Shown here: positions 22,409 through 31,536 of the stretch, piece by piece
Position numbering within the stretch: the stretch's first letter is position 1
How the letters are laid out: each line of letters opens with the position of its first letter
Source of the DNA: an uncultured Anaerotruncus sp.
Lineage (GTDB): Bacteria; Bacillota; Clostridia; Oscillospirales; Ruminococcaceae
Assembly: GCA_944385965.1 (NCBI GenBank)
Contig: CALWZG010000007.1
Coordinates: 1-41,421, forward strand
Direction: 5' to 3'
DNA length: 41,421 nt
Made by a program: the position numbers and the translations under genes
Notes under the pieces: generated by a model
What the model was told of the DNA's origin: nothing
Database searches by the model: none
Seen by the model: the letters and a program-made list of their open reading frames with translations, nothing else

Positions 22409-23824
22409 TTAAATCAAAGCGAATAACTCCTTTGTCAGCTGCTGGATGGTCACCTTCAACGGGCTGTCCACATCCTTTGGTACATACCCATAATAGGTAA
22501 ACACCCCCCGTTCCGCAATTTTCACATAGCTTTCCAAAAATTTGTCCTGGTAGTCCTTTTGAGACACCACACGAATCCGGGCCAGCTCCCCTGACAAATC
22601 CTCCAAAGGCTCTTTGGCTTCCTCATGGTATTCCCGGAAGCTCCATTCCCCATTCTCAATCTGACGGACCACTGTGACCTTTCCAATCCATTCCTCCGGG
22701 AACTCCAACCGGTAGCCTCCCTCCCGGTTGATGGCCGCGGCAAACACCCGCCGCAGAAAATCCCCATCTATCTGATGGTATTCTGTCAGATAAATTCGTT
22801 CCGCTTCCTCCTGCTCCTCATATCCAGGCATCAGCTCCGCTGTGGGAATCTCAATTACCCCATCCTTGTTCACATCCTCACAGATGGGAGCCGCCGTCAT
22901 ATCCGGGTCCAGTGTGATATTTGCCCGGGCCGCCTGGTCGTAAAGGGATGGAAGAGCCTTCGGTTCGCTTCCATCTTCCGGGTCAGACAGGGGGCTTTCC
23001 ATATCCTGGTAAATCACCGGCACCAGTTTATCATTCTCCATAGAGAAAACTTCTGTGACCAGCACATCTCCAGACACCAGTTCATCAATAAAAATCCCAC
23101 GTTGGAGATCATCCAAAAAAATCCGCCCCGATGTCACCCCTGGAAATTCCAGAATAGAATCAGAAAGGTCCTGGGAATCTGCAAATACCGCCTCCCCATT
23201 CCGCTCGGTTACCAGATGCAGTCTGCCACGGTCATTCCGGCTGCTCAGCAGCAGCAGATCATCCAAACCATCCCGGTCCAGATCGTCCAGAAGATACTGT
23301 TCAAACCCTGGGTTTTTTTGATCAAAGCCCAACACCGAACGGAACTGCCCATTGTCATAGGTATAAAGCCCCAAGGTCATCTGAAGGTCATCTGGGTTCT
23401 CCCATCCAATCACAATGGTCACATTGGGGGTATGGGTCATCTGGGCAAAGGCTACAAAACCCACCTCCTGCCCAGCCCCAGCCAGCTCACAGGGGGAATA
23501 CCAGGTGCCATCCTCCCGCTGGTCCAACAGGCATAGGCGGGCGCTGGGATCGTTTTCCGTGGCGTAAAAGACCAGGGTTTCCTCTTTTCCATCATGGTCG
23601 ATGTCCTGAAAGATATAAGCGGAACGGTACTCACCGCTCTTGGGATACCTGAGGATGGGTTTTGACAGGACCGCCTCATTTAAAGCGTCCTCTATGGCGA
23701 TTTGCTCCGGGGTCAGGCGGGGCGGCCGCATCAAATTTTCCGGTACCGGCTCAATCCCTGTACATCCGCTCAGGGTCATCCATAGGGCGCAGGCCGCCGC
23801 TGTCAATCCATAACGCATATTCAT
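22409..23824 (-). CDS. lipoprotein with calcium-type DxDxDG motifs, upstream of two-component system
   Basis: 471 residues from the ATG at 23824, which has a G6 ribosome site 8 nt upstream. The frame runs on another 66 codons upstream, but that part crosses the promoter and has no signal peptide. Signal peptide 1-20 ends in the lipobox LSGC (Cys21), so it is lipid-anchored on the outer face. Three DxDxDG-like loops are visible: DIDHDGKEE, DDLDRDGLDD and DVNKDGVIE, as in VCBS/FG-GAP or dockerin-like calcium sites. No enzymatic motif is recognised. It is the first gene of the operon with the response regulator and kinase, which suggests a role in signal input or in the response; inference only. 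Confidence 0.75.
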   Translation of the reverse strand: MNMRYGLTAAACALWMTLSGCTGIEPVPENLMRPPRLTPEQIAIEDALNEAVLSKPILRYPKSGEYRSAYIFQDIDHDGKEETLVFYATENDPSARLCLLDQREDGTWYSPCELAGAGQEVGFVAFAQMTHTPNVTIVIGWENPDDLQMTLGLYTYDNGQFRSVLGFDQKNPGFEQYLLDDLDRDGLDDLLLLSSRNDRGRLHLVTERNGEAVFADSQDLSDSILEFPGVTSGRIFLDDLQRGIFIDELVSGDVLVTEVFSMENDKLVPVIYQDMESPLSDPEDGSEPKALPSLYDQAARANITLDPDMTAAPICEDVNKDGVIEIPTAELMPGYEEQEEAERIYLTEYHQIDGDFLRRVFAAAINREGGYRLEFPEEWIGKVTVVRQIENGEWSFREYHEEAKEPLEDLSGELARIRVVSQKDYQDKFLESYVKIAERGVFTYYGYVPKDVDSPLKVTIQQLTKELFALI

Positions 23825-23864
23825 TTGGCCATCCCCCCTTTTACAAGTGTGTATACGTGTTTCA

Positions 23865-23893
23865 ATTTTATCCCAAAGCCCCAAAAAAGTCAA
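23865..23893 (-). promoter_or_regulatory. sigma-A-type promoter of the lipoprotein-two-component operon
   Basis: TTGACT (23893-23888), 17-nt spacer, TAAAAT (23870-23865) on the minus strand; leader about 35 nt. Confidence 0.75.
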
Positions 23894-23922
23894 CGAAACA
23901 CCTGGGAATTCCCCTCCAACTG

Positions 23923-23962
23923 AAAACGCCTCCCCAGGCGGATAAAATCCCCGGGAAGGCGC
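23923..23962 (-). terminator. probable terminator of the XRE regulator gene
   Basis: A 10-bp imperfect GC-rich stem (23953-23962 with 23926-23935) with a long loop, followed on the minus strand by TTTT. Weaker than the others; it lies 90 nt after the stop. Confidence 0.5.
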
Positions 23963-24053
23963 TTTGCCTGCCTTGCAGCGGCCCAAACACAGCCGCCTCA
24001 AAGGCCCATTTTTCGTTTGCATAAATGGGAAAAAGGTGGTAAACTAAATGAAA

Positions 24054-24761
24054 TCACTTTTTCTGCTGAACCGGATAGGCGATTCTGGTCTCAGAATTCT
24101 GAATCAGGTTGAGCAGGGAGGAGGCGAACAGAGGATACTGTTGGGAAAGAGCCTCAGTGGTTACCAACAACGGCTCCACATCTTTAATCCGCTCCATCCC
24201 TGGGATAGGCTCCCCTTTCACAATAGACTGGGCGTTGGCACCGCAAAGCTCCATAGCCGCGTTGGCATATTGCTGAGCTACCCCGTCCGGAATGGTAAAC
24301 ATGGCGTTTTGATTCCGTGAGTTGGCGCTGTATACCAGACGGAACATGCGATAGACCGCCAGCATGAGAAAAGCGGATACCTCATGGATGAGGGGTTTGC
24401 AGCCGCTTTTTGCCAGCAGGTCGAATAAAATGTTCAGAGAATTGGCGATGAGCTTTTTGTTCAGCACCGGCAGAACCCCCCCACGGAAGGTATTCTCCTT
24501 TCCTGCCATATCCGGCTCCGGAATGTCCTCCACCGTCAGCTTGGAGCCGGTCCGGTCGGGGGAACGCCCCAGCAGATAATCGCAGGATACCCCATAGAAA
24601 TCAGCGCATCTGGTGAGAAAATCCAGTCCGCACTCCCGGATGCCCTTCTCATAATGGGACAGCAGCGCCTGGGAGATACCCAGCTGGGACGCCGCCATTT
24701 TTTGGCTGATTCCCTTCTCCTTTCTAAGCAGGGTCAAGATTCTTGGAAAATCCGCGTTCAT
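24054..24761 (-). CDS. XRE-family transcriptional regulator with unknown C-terminal domain
   Basis: 235 residues. Residues 8-62 form a Cro/CI-type helix-turn-helix (LLRKEKGISQKMAASQLG, ALLSHYEKGIREC, YGVSCDYLLGR). The C-terminal ~150 residues are mostly helical (LPVLNKKLIANSLNILFDLL, YANAAMELCGANAQSIVKGE) and not a domain I recognise; it may serve in dimerisation or ligand sensing. Ribosome site GAGGAG is 10 nt upstream. The promoter (24840-24868) is followed at once by the perfect inverted repeat TTTACG-TAT-CGTAAA, which covers the predicted transcription start, so autorepression is likely. The divergent neighbour is a histidine phosphatase and may be controlled by the same site. Confidence 0.85.
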   Translation of the reverse strand: MNADFPRILTLLRKEKGISQKMAASQLGISQALLSHYEKGIRECGLDFLTRCADFYGVSCDYLLGRSPDRTGSKLTVEDIPEPDMAGKENTFRGGVLPVLNKKLIANSLNILFDLLAKSGCKPLIHEVSAFLMLAVYRMFRLVYSANSRNQNAMFTIPDGVAQQYANAAMELCGANAQSIVKGEPIPGMERIKDVEPLLVTTEALSQQYPLFASSLLNLIQNSETRIAYPVQQKK

Positions 24762-24825
24762 AAACTACTATCTCCTCAAACATATCTTTTCTCTATCAAA
24801 AGCCATCTTTCGGGCTTTTTCGACT

Positions 24826-24840
24826 TTTACGTATCGTAAA
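24826..24840. promoter_or_regulatory. candidate operator, perfect inverted repeat
   Basis: TTTACG-TAT-CGTAAA, 6-bp arms with a 3-nt centre, lies right after the -10 of the XRE gene and just before the plus-strand TATAAT at 24844-24849. It is well placed to control both directions. Confidence 0.6.
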
Positions 24841-24868
24841 TTATATAATATCAAAAACCTTTTGTAAA
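24840..24868 (-). promoter_or_regulatory. sigma-A-type promoter of the XRE gene
   Basis: TTTACA (24868-24863), 17-nt spacer, TATAAT (24845-24840) on the minus strand. A second TATAAT lies on the plus strand at 24844-24849 with only weak -35 matches, a possible promoter for the phosphatase gene. Confidence 0.75.
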
Positions 24869-24928
24869 TAGCGTGTGTCGAATATTTGCAATCTTTGGTG
24901 AAAAAAGTCAAAAAGGAGTGTCCAATTT

Positions 24929-25621
24929 ATGCTAACCTACAAAATCCATCTAATTCGCCACGGCCTTACCCAAGCGAATCTGGATGGATGCTATATAGGC
25001 TCCCGCACCGATTTGCCCCTCTGCCCTCAAGGGCGGCAGCAGCTGGAGGAACTGCGGGAGTCCTGGGAATATCCTTTCGTGGATCGGGTTTATACCAGTC
25101 CTTTGCTGCGGGCCAAGGAAACCGCCGAAATCCTGTTCCCGGACCGTCTGCTGGAAACGGTGGACAACCTTCGGGAACTGGATTTTGGAGAGTTTGAGGG
25201 CCGTTCCGCTGCGGAGCTGGAAAAGGACCCTGCCTTCCAAAAATGGATTTCCTCCCCCGCCAGCGCCTGCCCCCCAAAAGGTGAAAGCGGTGAGCAGCTT
25301 CAGAAAAGAGCTGTCCAGGCGGTGGCGTATATCTTCGGGCAGATGATGGAGAAAAAAATCCCTTCGGTGGCGGTGGTTACCCATGGAGGGCTGATTACCC
25401 AGCTGCTGGCTGCCATGGGACTGCCTCAGCGGGAGGCGATTCGCTGGAATACCGCTCCTGGACATGGGTATACCCTTCTGCTTTCCGCCCAGATGTGGAT
25501 GAGAGACCACAAATTTGAGGTCTATGAGCAAATCCCATACCCGCCCTCCCAGGAGGATACTTTTGTCAGCGCTTATTGGCAGGATTCACAGCCGAAGGAA
25601 TCCACCTTTACTGAATCCTAA
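24929..25621 (+). CDS. histidine phosphatase family protein (phosphoglycerate mutase-like)
   Basis: 230 residues. The RHG signature is present (IHLIRHGLTQAN, catalytic His near 11) together with the second half-site VVTHGGLITQLL and the conserved YTSPLLRAKETAEIL and LRELDFGEFEGRS stretches. This set fits the branch that includes alpha-ribazole phosphatase (CobC) and other small-molecule phosphatases. No cobalamin genes lie nearby, so I do not assign CobC. AAGGAG is 10 nt before the ATG. It is divergent from the XRE regulator gene and 167 nt from it, with a shared candidate operator between them. Substrate unknown. Confidence 0.85.
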   Translation: MLTYKIHLIRHGLTQANLDGCYIGSRTDLPLCPQGRQQLEELRESWEYPFVDRVYTSPLLRAKETAEILFPDRLLETVDNLRELDFGEFEGRSAAELEKDPAFQKWISSPASACPPKGESGEQLQKRAVQAVAYIFGQMMEKKIPSVAVVTHGGLITQLLAAMGLPQREAIRWNTAPGHGYTLLLSAQMWMRDHKFEVYEQIPYPPSQEDTFVSAYWQDSQPKESTFTES

Positions 25622-25663
25622 AATCCCGTTCATATCTTGGACACCACCCCTTTATCTTCCGGT

Positions 25664-25671
25664 GCTATAAT
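25664..25671 (+). promoter_or_regulatory. probable extended -10 promoter of the DUF975 gene
   Basis: TGCTATAAT at 25663-25671, a perfect extended -10. No good -35 at 17 nt. The predicted leader is about 110 nt. Confidence 0.6.
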
Positions 25672-25677
25672 AGGTAC

Positions 25678-25788
25678 CGATTTAAGAGGCCTTACCCGCT
25701 GTCCCCTGGATGGACAGGGTTCGGCGGATTTCTGGATTCCTTAAAAAGCTTTGGGCTGACGCCCAATTGACAGGAGGTACTTCCTTTT
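25678..25788 (+). other. structured leader of the DUF975 gene
   Basis: Nested stems CCGC/GCGG (25696-25699 with 25724-25727) and TGTCC/GGACA (25700-25704 with 25712-25716), then GGGC-TGAC-GCCC (25753-25764) just before the AGGAGG site. No known riboswitch class is recognised. Confidence 0.4.
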
Positions 25789-26847
25789 ATGGGACTCATC
25801 AAAACTGTGAAAACAAATGCCAGACGAGCCCTTTCCGGCTGTTGGGGAAAGGCCATCGCTGTGCTGTTACTGACCATTCTTCCCACCTTTCTGCTCCATG
25901 TGGTGGAGTTTTTCATCCGGGCCATTGGGGACATTGACCCCTTTGTTGACTACAATCAGACCCCTGGCTATGCCTTTGACAACCTGACCAACGTGTCCAT
26001 TGTGTCAGCCATCGTATCCCTTTCCATGCTGCTGCTCACTTTTCTTGTGGTGGTTCCCTTGGCGCAAGGGGCCAAGCGGTGGTTTTACCGCCGCTCCGGC
26101 GGGGAAATAGACGGGGTCAGTGACCTCTTCTTTTACTTTGAAAGCGGTAGAGGCTACTTTAAATCCCTGTGGCTGTCCATTCAAATCAATGTGCGTCTGC
26201 TGTTCTGGCTGATTCTGCTGAACCTGCTTCCTGCCGCTATCTTTTTCCTGGTGGGGTACGCTCAATATTCAGGGGTGGAGATTTCCTCCTCCCTCACCGC
26301 ACTGATGGTTCTGCTGGCCTTTGTGTGGGGAATCCTGGAGCTGATTTTATTTGTCTTTATCCAACTGCGTTACTTCCTGGCTCCTTACCTGCTGGCCCAG
26401 GACCCGGACTCCAAAGGGCGCCGCACCGTAAAACGCAGCATCCGCCTGATGAAAGGCCACAAAGGAGAGGTATTTGGGTTTCTGCTGTCCTTCATCGGTT
26501 GGTGGATTCCCGCCATTCTGGGAACCGCTATCCCCATCTTCACCCTGTTGAGCAGCTCTGACGCCAACGTTTACGCTGCGGCCAATACAGCCTTTCTCAC
26601 CTTCGCCTTCTTCTGGGGAATTCAATTCCTGATGATGCTGTATGTAGGGCCTTATATGTACGCTTCCTGCGCCCTTTACGCCCGGTATTTGATTCAGCTG
26701 GGGGAGATGCCCCTGCCTGTTCAGGCGGAGGCAACGGTGGAATACCAGCCCGCTCAGGGGGATTTTTCCAGTGAAGCTGTACCGGATGTGGACGAACCCA
26801 CCCAGGAAACCGACCCAATCTCCATAGACCCGCCAACCCAAGAGTAA
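25789..26847 (+). CDS. DUF975-family membrane protein
   Basis: 352 residues. The N-terminus (KTNARRALSGCWGKAIAVLLL) and the repeated hydrophobic helices fit DUF975, whose members have about six membrane segments; here they lie near 22-45, 82-102, 132-158, 170-205, 232-260 and 268-300. The segment VKRSIRLMKGHKGEVFGFLL followed by SFIGWWIP is a typical family feature. The last ~50 residues are acidic and Pro-rich (PTQETDPISIDPPTQE), so probably a disordered cytoplasmic tail. Function unknown. It is monocistronic between its promoter and the bidirectional terminator 26864-26901. Confidence 0.82.
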   Translation: MGLIKTVKTNARRALSGCWGKAIAVLLLTILPTFLLHVVEFFIRAIGDIDPFVDYNQTPGYAFDNLTNVSIVSAIVSLSMLLLTFLVVVPLAQGAKRWFYRRSGGEIDGVSDLFFYFESGRGYFKSLWLSIQINVRLLFWLILLNLLPAAIFFLVGYAQYSGVEISSSLTALMVLLAFVWGILELILFVFIQLRYFLAPYLLAQDPDSKGRRTVKRSIRLMKGHKGEVFGFLLSFIGWWIPAILGTAIPIFTLLSSSDANVYAAANTAFLTFAFFWGIQFLMMLYVGPYMYASCALYARYLIQLGEMPLPVQAEATVEYQPAQGDFSSEAVPDVDEPTQETDPISIDPPTQE

Positions 26848-26863
26848 CCTTTCTAGCAGAAAC

Positions 26864-26901
26864 AAAAGGAACGGATAAACAATCGTTTATCCGTTCCTTT
26901 T
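26864..26901. terminator. bidirectional terminator between the DUF975 gene and gpmI
   Basis: A perfect 17-bp stem (26864-26880 with 26885-26901) around AATC, with A4 and T5 runs at the ends. Confidence 0.9.
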
Positions 26902-26916
26902 TCGTTTATAAAAAGT

Positions 26917-28434
26917 TTAGTCCAAAATAATGCTTTCTCCAGTCATCTCCTCAGGCTGAGGCAGCTCCATCAATTTCAGCATGGTGGGAGCCAAATCCGC
27001 CAAGCGGCCCCCCTCCCGCAGCTTGCAGTCTCCGCAGCCTACAACCAGCAGCGGCACAGGATTGGTGGTGTGGGCGGTGAATACCGACCCATCTTCCTCC
27101 AGCATCTTATCCGCGTTGCCATGGTCAGCGGTAATCAGGGCCGCACCGCCTACCTTAAGGATAGCTTCGGTGACCCGTCCCACGCAGGTATCCACCGCTT
27201 CCACCGCTTTTACTGCCGCCTCGAAGGAACCGGTATGGCCTACCATATCGCAGTTAGCGTAGTTAACCACAATCATATCGTATTCCCTACTCTCGATCCG
27301 CTTCACCAGCTCATCTGTTACAGGATAAGCGCTCATCTCCGGCTGCATATCATAGGTAGCCACCTGAGGGGAAGGAATCAAAGCCCGGTCCTCTCCCGGA
27401 TAAGGGGTTTCCACACCGGCGTTGAAGAAAAAGGTTACATGGGCGTATTTCTCTGTTTCCGCGATGCGCAGCTGACGCAGCCCCTTGTCGGACACATATT
27501 GGCCGATGGTATTTTTCAGGGAGACCGGCTTGAAGGCCACCTCCACATTGGGCATCTGGGCGTCATACTGGGTCATGCAGACATAAAACACATCCTTGCG
27601 GGGGCCCCGGTCAAAGCCTTTGAAATCCGGGTCCACAAAGGTTCTGGTGATTTCCCTCACACGGTCAGGGCGGAAGTCAAAGGATACAATGGTGTCGTGG
27701 TCCTGAACAGCGGCTTCCTTCACACAAACCGTAGGCTCTACAAACTCGTCGGTAATTTCAGCCCCATAGGATTTTTCCAGGGCATCCACGGCGGAGGAAT
27801 TGAAATCCCCAGTCCGGTTCACCAGCAGGTCATAAGCCCGTTTAACCCGCTCCCAGCGGTTGTCCCGGTCCATGGCGTAGTAACGTCCAATCAGGGACGC
27901 CACCTGGCCTACCCCAATCTTATGCATTTCCCCTTCCAGGTATTGGATAAACTCCCGGCCACTGGTGGGGGCGGAATCACGGCCATCCATAAAGGCGTGG
28001 AGATACACCTTTTTCAGACCAAACTCCTTTGCCATCTGGACCAATCCCAGCAGATGGGTGGAGTGGCTGTGAACTCCTCCATCCGAACACAAACCAATCA
28101 GATGCAGGGCGGAGTCATGCTTTTTGCAGTTCTCCATAGCATTCACCAAAACCTGATTCTTGAAGAAATCCCCATCTTGAATGGATTTGGTAATGCGGGT
28201 CAATTCCTGGTACACTACCCGGCCCGCTCCAATATTGGTATGGCCTACCTCTGAATTTCCCATTTGTCCTTCCGGCAGACCCACATCCATGCCGGAAGCC
28301 CCAATCTGGGTATGGGGGCAGGTGGCGAACAGCCGATCCAAATTGGGTTTGTTGGCGGCGGCGATGGCGTTGCCATAGCTTGAGGGATTATAGCCGAACC
28401 CGTCCAAAATCATCAATAAAACTGGTTTTTTCAT
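26917..28434 (-). CDS. gpmI: 2,3-bisphosphoglycerate-independent phosphoglycerate mutase
   Basis: 505 residues, the normal length for iPGM. It shows the metal-binding LMILDGFGY at the N-terminus, the catalytic serine in GQMGNSEVGHTNIGAGR, HAFMDGRDSAPTSG in the transferase domain, and VNYANCDMVGHTG and ITADHGNADKM for the second Mn site. It converts 3-phosphoglycerate to 2-phosphoglycerate in glycolysis. The start at 28434 has GGAGG 6 nt upstream; an upstream in-frame extension to 28494 runs through the hairpin 28455-28486 and is rejected. Last gene of the pgk-tpiA-gpmI operon. Confidence 0.95.
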   Translation of the reverse strand: MKKPVLLMILDGFGYNPSSYGNAIAAANKPNLDRLFATCPHTQIGASGMDVGLPEGQMGNSEVGHTNIGAGRVVYQELTRITKSIQDGDFFKNQVLVNAMENCKKHDSALHLIGLCSDGGVHSHSTHLLGLVQMAKEFGLKKVYLHAFMDGRDSAPTSGREFIQYLEGEMHKIGVGQVASLIGRYYAMDRDNRWERVKRAYDLLVNRTGDFNSSAVDALEKSYGAEITDEFVEPTVCVKEAAVQDHDTIVSFDFRPDRVREITRTFVDPDFKGFDRGPRKDVFYVCMTQYDAQMPNVEVAFKPVSLKNTIGQYVSDKGLRQLRIAETEKYAHVTFFFNAGVETPYPGEDRALIPSPQVATYDMQPEMSAYPVTDELVKRIESREYDMIVVNYANCDMVGHTGSFEAAVKAVEAVDTCVGRVTEAILKVGGAALITADHGNADKMLEEDGSVFTAHTTNPVPLLVVGCGDCKLREGGRLADLAPTMLKLMELPQPEEMTGESIILD

Positions 28435-28450
28435 CTTGTTCCTCCAATTC

Positions 28451-28486
28451 AAAAGGGGATACCGCACTGCGCTCAGCGCGGTCCCC
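28451..28486 (-). terminator. hairpin with short T-run between tpiA and gpmI (possible attenuator)
   Basis: On the minus strand GGGGA/TCCCC and CCGC/GCGG form an interrupted GC-rich stem, followed by TTTT, 17 nt before the gpmI start. It would reduce rather than abolish read-through, or may act in mRNA processing. Confidence 0.5.
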
Positions 28487-28518
28487 TCGCTCATTTCTCT
28501 TGCTGTAAGCCTCCAGAT

Positions 28519-29286
<768 letters not shown>

Positions 29287-29287
29287 G

Positions 29288-29866
29288 TCAATTCTTCCTT
29301 TCTTGATTCAGCGGCAAGGTTTCGCCGCTGTTTATCGCTTGTTGAGAAATGTTTTGGGCGCAGCGGAAGAAAGCGATTCCTTCCAGCCCCACCAAGGTCA
29401 AACAAATACAGATACCCTTGCGGGTTGGGTAGAAGGATTCCCACACAGGCAGCAGGGAAACCGCACAGACAATTCGTTCCGCCGCCCTCAGCCCAATGAC
29501 CCCTAAAATGGAAAGCAGCATAGAGCCTATCCCCACCAGGAGAATTCCAAACCAATTTCCATCCAGCCTTCCGGCAATCAGGCTCACCAGGGCCAGCCCC
29601 AGCAACCCTGAAACCGGAACGCTCAGGATAGACAGCATCCGCATAACCGGCAGCAGGATTTTCCAGGGCAGCCAAGCCTTTCGGGGCACCAGGCTGTCCG
29701 CCAGCCACCCTGCCTGATAATCCTGCACCAGAGGAATCCAGCACATCCAGGGATGGGGGACTTTCCCGGCACGGCACAGGCACCACAGACCGATCGCGGA
29801 AACCAAATACCACAACAGATACAGCGGCCACCAATAGCTGTCCCAGAGGACGGAAAGCCAATCCAT
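29288..29866 (-). CDS. small multi-pass membrane protein inside the glycolytic operon
   Basis: 192 residues from the ATG at 29866 (AGGAG 8 nt upstream). About five hydrophobic segments: 7-27, 63-88, 95-110, 112-130 and 155-172. The pattern LWCLCRAGKVPHPWMCWIPLVQDYQAGWLADS resembles a family of clostridial membrane proteins with a conserved NPWLAWIP-like turn after the first helix; no function is known to me. A second frame on the same strand (29283-29894) is also open, but it is low in hydrophobic helices and lacks a ribosome site, so it is rejected. It sits between pgk and tpiA, directly after a terminator, and abuts tpiA. Confidence 0.72.
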   Translation of the reverse strand: MDWLSVLWDSYWWPLYLLWYLVSAIGLWCLCRAGKVPHPWMCWIPLVQDYQAGWLADSLVPRKAWLPWKILLPVMRMLSILSVPVSGLLGLALVSLIAGRLDGNWFGILLVGIGSMLLSILGVIGLRAAERIVCAVSLLPVWESFYPTRKGICICLTLVGLEGIAFFRCAQNISQQAINSGETLPLNQERKN

Positions 29867-29892
29867 ACGCCCCACTCCTGACCAATTCCTTC

Positions 29893-29927
29893 AAAAAAAC
29901 AGGGACGCGGCTTACCCGCGCCCCTGT
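29893..29927 (-). terminator. strong terminator-like hairpin between pgk and the membrane-protein gene
   Basis: A 12-bp stem (29927-29916 with 29910-29899, one G-U) with a 5-nt loop, followed on the minus strand by T7. It meets all criteria of an intrinsic terminator although no promoter is evident after it, so it may act as partial attenuation within the operon. Confidence 0.85.
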
Positions 29928-29955
29928 GGGTTTGTCCCGGGCGCCAGAGAAACCG

Positions 29956-31146
29956 TCAGCGGTCGTTCAGCGCGGCAATGCCAGGCAAATCCTTACCTTC
30001 CAAAAACTCCAGGGAAGCACCGCCTCCAGTGGAAATATGGGTCATCTTATCGCCGTAGCCCAACTTGGTTACAGCAGCGGCGGAATCGCCTCCGCCAATG
30101 ATGGATACAGCGCCGCTCTCGGCCACCGCCTGAGCCACCTTGAGAGTTCCCTGAGCGAACCGCTCGAACTCGAACACACCCATAGGTCCATTCCAAACCA
30201 CGGTGCAGGCGCCCCGGATAGCGTTGCAGAACAGCTCGATGGTCTTGGGACCGATGTCCATACCCATCCAGCCATCAGGGATTCCATCCCCATTAGTAAT
30301 CATGTTGTGGCAATCAGGGTCAAATTTGTCGCCCACCAGATTGTCGATGGGGAGCAGCAGCTTAACCCCTTTATCCTTGGCCTTAGCCAGCATCTCTTTG
30401 GCCAAATCCACCTTATCTTCCTCGAACAGGGAGTTGCCGATTTTGTCCCCCTTGGCCGCCATGAAGGTATAGGCCATACCGCCGCCGATGATAAGGGTAT
30501 CCACCTTATCCAGCAGGTTATTGATAACACCAATCTTATCGGAAACCTTGGCACCGCCCAAAATCGCCACAAAAGGCCGTTTGGGGTCTGCCAGAGCCTT
30601 GCCCATGATGGTGATTTCCTTCTGAATCAGGTAGCCGCAAACAGCGGGCAGATAATCGGCCACACCAGCGGTGGAGGCGTGGGCCCGGTGGGCGGAACCG
30701 AAGGCGTCATTCACATACACATCCGCCAGAGAAGCGAAAGCTTTCGCCAAGGTGGGGTCATTTTTGGTCTCACCAGCCTCAAAACGCACATTCTCCAGCA
30801 GCAAAACCTGGCCAGGCTGCAAAGCAGCTGCTTTAGCCTTAGCGTCCTCGCCCACTACGTCTTTGGCCATCTGGACCTCACGGCCCAGCAGCTCGCCCAA
30901 GCGTTTGGCCACAGGAGCCAGGGAAAACTCAGGCTTGAACTCTCCCTTGGGACGTCCCAGGTGAGAGCAGAGAATCACCGCGGCGCCATGGTCCAGCAGG
31001 TATTGAATGGTGGGCAGAGCGGCCACAATCCGCTTATCGGAGGTGATGACCCCGTCTTTCAGGGGAACATTGAAATCACAACGGACAAGAGCTTTCTTGC
31101 CGGCTACGTCGATATCCTCGACAGACTTTTTGTTGTAAGAGGTCAT
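29956..31146 (-). CDS. pgk: phosphoglycerate kinase
   Basis: 396 residues. Signatures: VRCDFNVPL at the N-terminus, [26 protein letters not shown], the hinge region before [10 protein letters not shown] and the nucleotide loop GGGDSAAAV. It transfers phosphate from 1,3-bisphosphoglycerate to ADP. The ATG at 31146 is preferred because the ATG at 31158 overlaps the AAAGG ribosome site. First gene of the operon, with its own promoter at 31255-31283. No gap gene precedes it, which is the usual clostridial partner. Confidence 0.97.
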   Translation of the reverse strand: MTSYNKKSVEDIDVAGKKALVRCDFNVPLKDGVITSDKRIVAALPTIQYLLDHGAAVILCSHLGRPKGEFKPEFSLAPVAKRLGELLGREVQMAKDVVGEDAKAKAAALQPGQVLLLENVRFEAGETKNDPTLAKAFASLADVYVNDAFGSAHRAHASTAGVADYLPAVCGYLIQKEITIMGKALADPKRPFVAILGGAKVSDKIGVINNLLDKVDTLIIGGGMAYTFMAAKGDKIGNSLFEEDKVDLAKEMLAKAKDKGVKLLLPIDNLVGDKFDPDCHNMITNGDGIPDGWMGMDIGPKTIELFCNAIRGACTVVWNGPMGVFEFERFAQGTLKVAQAVAESGAVSIIGGGDSAAAVTKLGYGDKMTHISTGGGASLEFLEGKDLPGIAALNDR

Positions 31147-31254
31147 GTAATTCCGCATCCTTTCTTTCAAAACAGTTTCTTGTTCTGTTTCCGCGACAGT
31201 CCTTAAACTCAGTATTGCCGCCTTTTGCTAAACATTAAACAATCTAACGGGTTT

Positions 31255-31283
31255 ATTCTAAAGCATACCAGAATTTTTTGCAA
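31255..31283 (-). promoter_or_regulatory. sigma-A-type promoter of the pgk operon
   Basis: TTGCAA (31283-31278), 17-nt spacer, TAGAAT (31260-31255) on the minus strand; leader about 105 nt. Confidence 0.8.
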
Positions 31284-31390
31284 GGGGTCTAGAAAATTTT
31301 GGTTGAGTTTTTCGTGCAATTTGAATAAGTCCACAACTTTTGAGTTTGGGGAACTGTTCCTCTCTTGCGGATTGCCCAAGACAACTTCCT

Positions 31391-31438
31391 CTTTTAGGCT
31401 TTCACAAACGGGAAAACGCCTTTCTGAAAGCCCAAAAG
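31391..31438. other. second hairpin downstream of the hydrogenase operon
   Basis: CTTTTAGGCTTTCA (31391-31404) pairs with TGAAAGCCCAAAAG (31425-31438) over 14 bp with one G-U. It overlaps the terminator at 31434-31472 by a few bases; no T-run follows on the minus strand. Confidence 0.45.
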
Positions 31439-31472
31439 GACAGGAGGCCCCTGGTTTTGGGACCTCCTGTCC
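31434..31472 (-). terminator. terminator of the hydrogenase operon
   Basis: GGACAGGAGG/CCTCCTGTCC, 10 bp plus an inner CCC/GGG, followed on the minus strand by TTTT. Confidence 0.8.
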
Positions 31473-31536
31473 AAGCAATTCTTATAGGGTAGAAAAGGAG
31501 CTTTTCCCGGCTGTCCTGTCAGGATGGATAATCCAT

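Noticed and set aside
27070..28254. Plus-strand frame of 394 codons opposite gpmI
   Set aside because: Antisense shadow of a gene with complete iPGM motifs.
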